Of a DNA stretch of 64,000 bases, positions 58,976-64,000 are shown one piece after another. The stretch comes from Angiostrongylus vasorum (lineage: Eukaryota; Nematoda; Chromadorea; Rhabditida; Metastrongylidae), in contig JADANN010000468.1 of NCBI GenBank assembly GCA_018806985.1, forward strand, positions 5,006,072 to 5,070,071, read 5' to 3'. Each line of letters begins with the position of its first letter. Positions within the stretch are counted from its first letter, which is position 1. The position numbers were made by a program, and so were the translations under genes. The notes beneath the pieces are model-generated. The model did no database searches. It saw only the letters and a list, made by a program, of their open reading frames with translations, and had not been told where the DNA came from.

Positions 58976-59040
58976 AAAGGGTTCATGATGTCGAATGAAT
59001 GGCACATACTGCAGAGATTGATTAACGTCGAAACTTTTAT
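58976..59040 (+). mobile_element. SINE family 1 tail fragment
   Basis: gatgtcgaatgaatggcaca, then gattgattaacgtcgaaac resemble the last 60 bp of the family. Confidence 0.35.
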
Positions 59041-59139
59041 AATTTTTAACTGAACCAAAGGTTCGTAGAATGATGACAAACAAAACGAATATAGTTTCAT
59101 CCATTCCAGATGTTAAACCATCTTGCCGCGACTCATAGT

Positions 59140-62100
59140 GGCTAGGATGTACTCCTGGGCTCCTGAGTGTCAGACTGGGATGTAGAGCTAGAGCTTGGGT
59201 TCCCCCCAGCACAGCCTTCCAGGTTGAGGAGTCCGACTTTTAATATCAAACTAGTCGCATAGTGGCGAAACCCCTTTTGATCCACAAGGGCGGTGACTAG
59301 CCGGAATGGTCCTAAGGAGTGTTTCAGCTAGACTGACTTTGGGTCTCCAAGGAAACACAATGGCTAAACCAGCGAAATCTCTGCCTCAGTACACCGACAC
59401 TGGGAGCTCCCGTCTATGACGTCGGAAGGTGACACAACTGATCAGAGGCGATCAAATCTCGGACTCTAACGGAAACGGACAAACGAGCACGCCTACGACA
59501 AGCCATGGAGGCTGCTTCTTGCCGTGCATCTATAACACCAGAACAGCCCTTTCAGACTCCGGTCTCTACGCTCATCTTGAGGCCGCCGGTCGCATCAAAT
59601 TCCATGTGGTCGCACCACAAGCGACGAAAAGCGGGAAGACCGACATACGCCAATTAGATAACAGAACCATCGTCATTCGTGAAGGAAAATTCCCGTCCTG
59701 AAATGTTCGAAGTTTTGCCTTTCTCGTACCTCATTTATTTCCCATTTAGTCACCACATATACCCCCATAGAAAATCTTACCACCGCGCCTGTTCATTCTC
59801 CGTCTCCAACTTGCGCGTCAAAAGAAAGTCAGTATCATGAACTATTATTCACCAATTTGTACAGCTGATGAGAGCGAACTAGATGTGTTCTACAACCGGT
59901 TGGTGTAGGTATTACGAGAAGACCTTCTACAGATTCGTTGAAGACCAGTAGCATATTAGGAAGCGCCGACGGAAATGAACACAGAATACAGAAATTCGGA
60001 ATAAGAGGACGAAATGAGAATGGGAACAGTCTGGTAGGACTCCTGTCCGCAGCAGTTCTCTCCCATGAAAATTCATTTTTCGAGAACAGAAAAAATCGCC
60101 GATGGATACGGGAGTTTCCTAGCGGCACGACTCGCGATCAACAACATTCTAACGAAGAAAAAACCACCGTCTTCTCCGTGCGAAGATTCGATTGAGCCTT
60201 GAAAAGAACTTCTATGATCGTCCAAGAAAAACGAAACAAGTCGCGTATGACGAAGATATTCTCAATAAAATCCTCCCCTCACACGAGTGTCAGATAAACG
60301 AAGAACGATGACTACACGCATCTTGACAAAGGACTTAAAACTTGTGCCAAACTCGCCTCAGTTTCCTCAAGAGAAACCCAGACCACATGTCGTTTATGAT
60401 CAAGGAGTTGCTCGAAAAAGAAAAGGAAACTGAATCTGGATTCTATTGCGACACAGCTAACACAGCTGATAATAAACGCCAACTGCAGATCTTTGCAGGA
60501 GGATTTACAACGGTATAGGCAAAAAAATTTACTAGAATAAGCTCAACAATGAACTATTATGAAGAAGTACTGTCGGAATATTTTTTGACTATAATGTTCT
60601 CTTATCCGCCTTTATGAACAAAGACGGCATTACCACTACATTCCGCCATGATATGGAATTGATAACGAGAAGGATGTTTATCAGTCCTCGTTCTACAATC
60701 CCGCGCCGGACCCCGAAATCACCACTCTTGAAAAACCACCCAGGATTCTACCCTCCCAAGTTCGAATTACGATAGAAAGCATAGGGAATGGTACAGCTAT
60801 AAGACCCGATATTACCACCTCCAATCTCTAGAGCTAGAGCCACAATCTACATGTGGTTCTCGCAGCCCGCATGACATCATCCTATCGGAAACAGAAAATC
60901 ACAGACCACTGTAGGACGTCGCGTTCTGCCACCTTGCCTAAGAATGGTGACCGACGCCATCATAGTAACTTCGATGCAGTATGCCTGTTAAATGTATTCT
61001 ACAACTATCGGGTGGACCACATCCAAACCGGGTCATGAATCATAGAAGTCTGTCGGGAATACCATCCGCCACTTGTCCTAATCTCCATTGACAAATGAGG
61101 AAAGGTCTGACAGTGTCCAAACGAATGCAATCCTACCAACACTTTTTAACCAAGGAGTGGATCCGTCCTGTAAAGGAACAGTAGCTGTCGGAACTCCAGC
61201 ACAAATATAAAGCTTTTCTATCGACTCCCTAACCATACCCACAGAAAAAAGGGGTTCATCATGGCGATACAATATCGCCAAGCCTGTTTACAGCCGCACC
61301 GCGGTGGATAATGAAGTCGGTCGAGTGTGACGAAAGGTGCACACTTACGGACGGAAAAACGTTATCAAATCTTCGCAGTACGAGTGAAGAAGAGACGATG
61401 CTCAACGAACTCAAAAAAATCAGGAAATAGGACTGGACTACGCGTAAATAAGACAAAGACCGAGTTCATGAAAAATCCATAGTGCGAAGACGAACAAATT
61501 CAACTGATGGTTCTCTGAATACAAAGTCGACCCGGTACGTGAACGTTGGATATATGAATTTGGAGAACAATATGAAGGAAGAAATGGACAGGAGAAGAGC
61601 AGAATGCGCCACATTCAGGCATACTCAAAGAAACCACCGACTAAGTAACGGAACCCAAACTCCGCACTCGCTTTTTCGATTCAGAAGTCCTTTCAGTGCT
61701 CCGTTTTGCAGCAGAGATGTGGGCTGATACTACAACCACGTCCACGAATCTGCGCACCATCCACAGAGCGCCCGAACAATATTTTTTGAAATTTAACCGG
61801 CGCTCAAAATGCCTATGCGCAAATCAGATCTACGAAGCCTACCGCATCTTCGGAACCCTGGAGAATTACACTGATACCGAATCACAAATGGCCCGGTCAA
61901 GAATTTATAATAGATGACAGATGGACGAAAAGAACAGTGGAGTCGATTCCATAAAAACGCAAGCACCCTCTTGGAAAACCACCCAAACGGTGCGTGGACG
62001 TGTTCGCGATTAGTGTCATCCATATACACCCGCAAATGAAATCGAATTCTAGTTTACAATAGGTCTCGCGGACGTCACTATGTTCGAAGCAGGCCACCAC

Positions 62101-62190
62101 CACAGCCGACGATTGCGAGGGAGCAACTAATGGAAGCTAAGCTGGGGCCCTCACCACCAGTGAAGACTGGTCACCCAAGTAGCCACGTAT
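59140..62190 (+). mobile_element. RTE family 2, long decayed copy
   Basis: A roughly 3-kb plus-strand element. The 5' leader (59140-59400) contains aaacacaatggctaaaccag. The endonuclease begins near 59520 (LPCIYNTRTALSDSGLYAHL; KFHVVAPQATKSGKTDIRQL). A reverse transcriptase with many stops follows. The 3' end (62133-62190) reads ctggggccctcaccaccag, then aagtag. Sharing of its two ends with the short elements at 20190, 27716, 52086 and 55255 identifies them as its derivatives. Confidence 0.75.
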
Positions 62191-62317
62191 GTGAATAAAC
62201 TTGGGTATGTGGTCTAACGCACCACTGGGAGTCCTGCATATGTCGCACTTTATGATTAAAAAACTAAACTGCGATAAACAATAATGCTTCTGAAATGCAT
62301 ATGTATACACACATAGG

Positions 62318-62575
62318 ACGCATATGGAGCAGTGGTTAGAGGCGATCACCGCGCCCATGACCCACCAAGCCCTTCCATCCCTCCAGGGTCGGCAAATTGG
62401 TATCAGACTTGTCTGGGAGGTTAGCAGCACTGGCTCGATAAATCGGTAGGCCACCGCGAGTCATTGTAAAGGCCAGATATGCATTCAATCACCTCCATAC
62501 GATGCTTAATGAAGTCGGATGCATGGCGCATCCCTCAGGAATTGATCAACGCCGAGAGCTTTACCTTTTATCCTT
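62318..62575 (+). mobile_element. SINE family 1 copy
   Basis: Head cgcatatggagcagtggtta, then ccctccagggtcggcaaatt, tail ggaattgatcaacgccgaga. It is followed at once by the TA-rich microsatellite. It lies downstream of the last visible SUMO exon. Confidence 0.7.
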
Positions 62576-62580
62576 TGTGT

Positions 62581-62647
62581 AATACACATACACATGTATA
62601 TATATGCACACATGCACATGTATATATATACGTACATACGTATACAC

Positions 62648-62690
<43 letters not shown>

Positions 62691-62730
62691 CACACATACA
62701 TATGTATGTATATATATATATATATGTGAT
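62581..62730. repeat. TA/CATA microsatellite
   Basis: Simple sequence of TA, CACA and CATG steps, directly after a SINE family 1 copy. The frames across it are low-complexity and not genes. Confidence 0.9.
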
Positions 62731-62849
62731 TTTTCAAAATAGTCTAACCATACTCCAGCGCTGTCTACCATTGTCTAACACGCATTCAATAAGGAATTAA
62801 TAAAATCCGCTTCCACATCCACAAAAACTATCCTGCACGAAGAAATTAC

Positions 62850-63899
62850 CTCAATCACGTCATCCTCTTCCATCTCAAGCGTTTTCGGCGTATCGTCGTC
62901 GTTAATCCGACGACCATCGAACAAAAAGCTATAAAAAACGGAACACTTATTAATTTTACCAGATAGCAAACACCAGCCGGATAAAGGCCTTACTTGTAAT
63001 GTGAAAAACTGAAAGTTACCGTAAAGACGAAACGGCCACCCCGGTACGATCGGCATAGGACTTCTTCAATTTGCCCATTGCAGTACCGTTCTTTACACGG
63101 AAATGGACCTCGTTCGAGTCCTGAAATTCTGGTTAATCAACAGCAAAGTTTCTACTACTTTGGAAAATGATCTAGTGCCATGTTTTTCTTGTAATATCAG
63201 AAAAGAATTCAATGGATTAAGTCAAAGAGCTAATGGTTGCAAGTTGCCCACTTAGCATATGGTAATTATTACAAGTCCACTACGCAAGGCTACATACTCT
63301 GTAAAAACTGATATTGACTTGAAAATTATACAAAATAAACTGGTCATTAATTTAACACTCTAGCGTATTTACAAGGAAAACACTGTGTTAGTTGTTTCCT
63401 GAAGCGGCACATACTCATCTCCAACTTTGGAAACTATCATCACTTGTCCGGTTTATTTTAAGATACTAACATAAACATTAGGCCTGAAATGCCATATGCT
63501 TTGAGACATTTAATGTGTGGAGCCGAAAGCCACATTTTATGATTTACCTGGAGAAATATGTCAGCATTGTTGTTCTTCACGTACAACGCCTAATTTCAAT
63601 GGCTCAGGTGTAAAGCAGCCAATAGATGGCCATTTTCAACAAGTCAGTCAAGACTTGTAACAAACCCTATCCATTCTAAATATACAGTTCCTCCAAAACA
63701 ATTAATGAGAAGACCATCACAATCGTTAGCAACCAGGTATCAAAATACGAACACTTCAGTTTAGTACAAAAAATCAAACATAACGTTTCGCAAATGATAT
63801 AACTCCTTCGGCTCACCTGACCAACAACTTTGAGTTTTATGTACTCAGCTGTTGAATCACCAGAAGCAGGTGCTTCGCTTCCGTTGTCAGCCATTTCTC
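62850..63899 (-). CDS. smo-1: SUMO (small ubiquitin-like modifier), last exon missing
   Basis: SUMO is conjugated to lysines by the E1/UBC9 pathway and controls nuclear and developmental processes. Exon 1 is 63894-63817 (MADNGSEAPASGDS, then AEYIKLKVVGQ), exon 2 is 63120-63020 (DSNEVHFRVKNGTAMGKLKK, then SYADRTGVAVSSL) and exon 3 is 62928-62850 (FLFDGRRINDDDTPKTLEM, then EEDDVIE). All splice sites are canonical and phases agree. The match to C. elegans SMO-1 is nearly continuous. A tttcag acceptor five bases before the ATG suggests spliced-leader addition at 63899. The expected end, a few residues closing in the di-glycine used for conjugation, was not found downstream of 62850. The frame instead runs through the intron to a stop. 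A TA microsatellite and a SINE fill that intron, so the last exon may lie further left or be lost. Confidence 0.92.
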
Positions 63900-64000
63900 C
63901 TGAAATTTTTCACGTTAAGTCTTACACATAGTTCTACTAGCTATACACTCCGTTTTCTTCACGCCGAAACGAAAACAACACACAGTACAACAATCCACAA

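Noticed and set aside
62506..62800. Tyr/Ile/Thr-rich frames on both strands
   Set aside because: They translate a TA/CATA microsatellite.
62834..62850. A 17-base intron (gtaatttcttcgtgcag) after SUMO exon 3
   Set aside because: Too short to be spliced, and the following sequence does not encode the SUMO C-terminus.

Overview
The window looks like nuclear DNA of a parasitic strongylid (hookworm-type) nematode. This rests on AT-rich sequence, short spliced exons with nematode TTTCAG acceptors, a cuticle collagen, a SUMO and a prolidase closest in memory to C. elegans proteins, and dense RTE-type retrotransposons with tRNA-derived SINEs. The species is inferred, not proven. All genes are spliced, so most open frames longer than 60 codons are not genes.

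Layout. 3.3-13.5 kb: exons of an unidentified minus-strand gene, with a possible N-myristoylated start and a PP1-docking-like KRVRF near the end, and transposon debris in its introns. 17.8-28.3 kb: a complete class I phosphatidylinositol transfer protein gene (+), eight exons, about 271 aa. Its introns hold SINEs, a 0.9-kb foldback element and a nearly complete RTE. 29-31 kb: a decayed RTE. 32.3-46.7 kb: one very unusual plus-strand gene, described next. 48.6-51.0 kb: a cuticle collagen (+), six exons, long basic C-terminal tail. 51.2-54.5 kb: RTE and SINE debris. 54.7-57.5 kb: a complete Xaa-Pro dipeptidase (prolidase) gene (+), ten exons, 492 aa. 59.1-62.2 kb: a second RTE family (+). 62.8-63.9 kb: SUMO (smo-1, minus), whose final exon was not found.

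The most striking content is the gene at 32.3-46.7 kb. After a TATA box and a 37-nt first coding exon come more than 60 tandem micro-exons. They alternate between 45 nt (15 codons, core STMTAVGAQPVPAG) and 39 nt (13 codons, core STMTAVGAQPAG) with a period near 220 bp. Nearly every one is phase 1/phase 1, so any of them can be skipped or duplicated without losing frame. A conventional 263-nt terminal exon (Gly/Ala-rich, SAYF repeats) and a polyadenylation signal close the gene. The predicted product is a repetitive, probably disordered protein of roughly 1,100 residues. I know of no described gene with exactly this structure. Schistosome micro-exon genes are the closest architectural analogy.

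Two otherwise intact genes (PITP, collagen) each carry a single extra A in an A run, and the prolidase has a CG where an AG acceptor is expected. These look more like consensus errors than pseudogenes, but they matter for anyone using this sequence.
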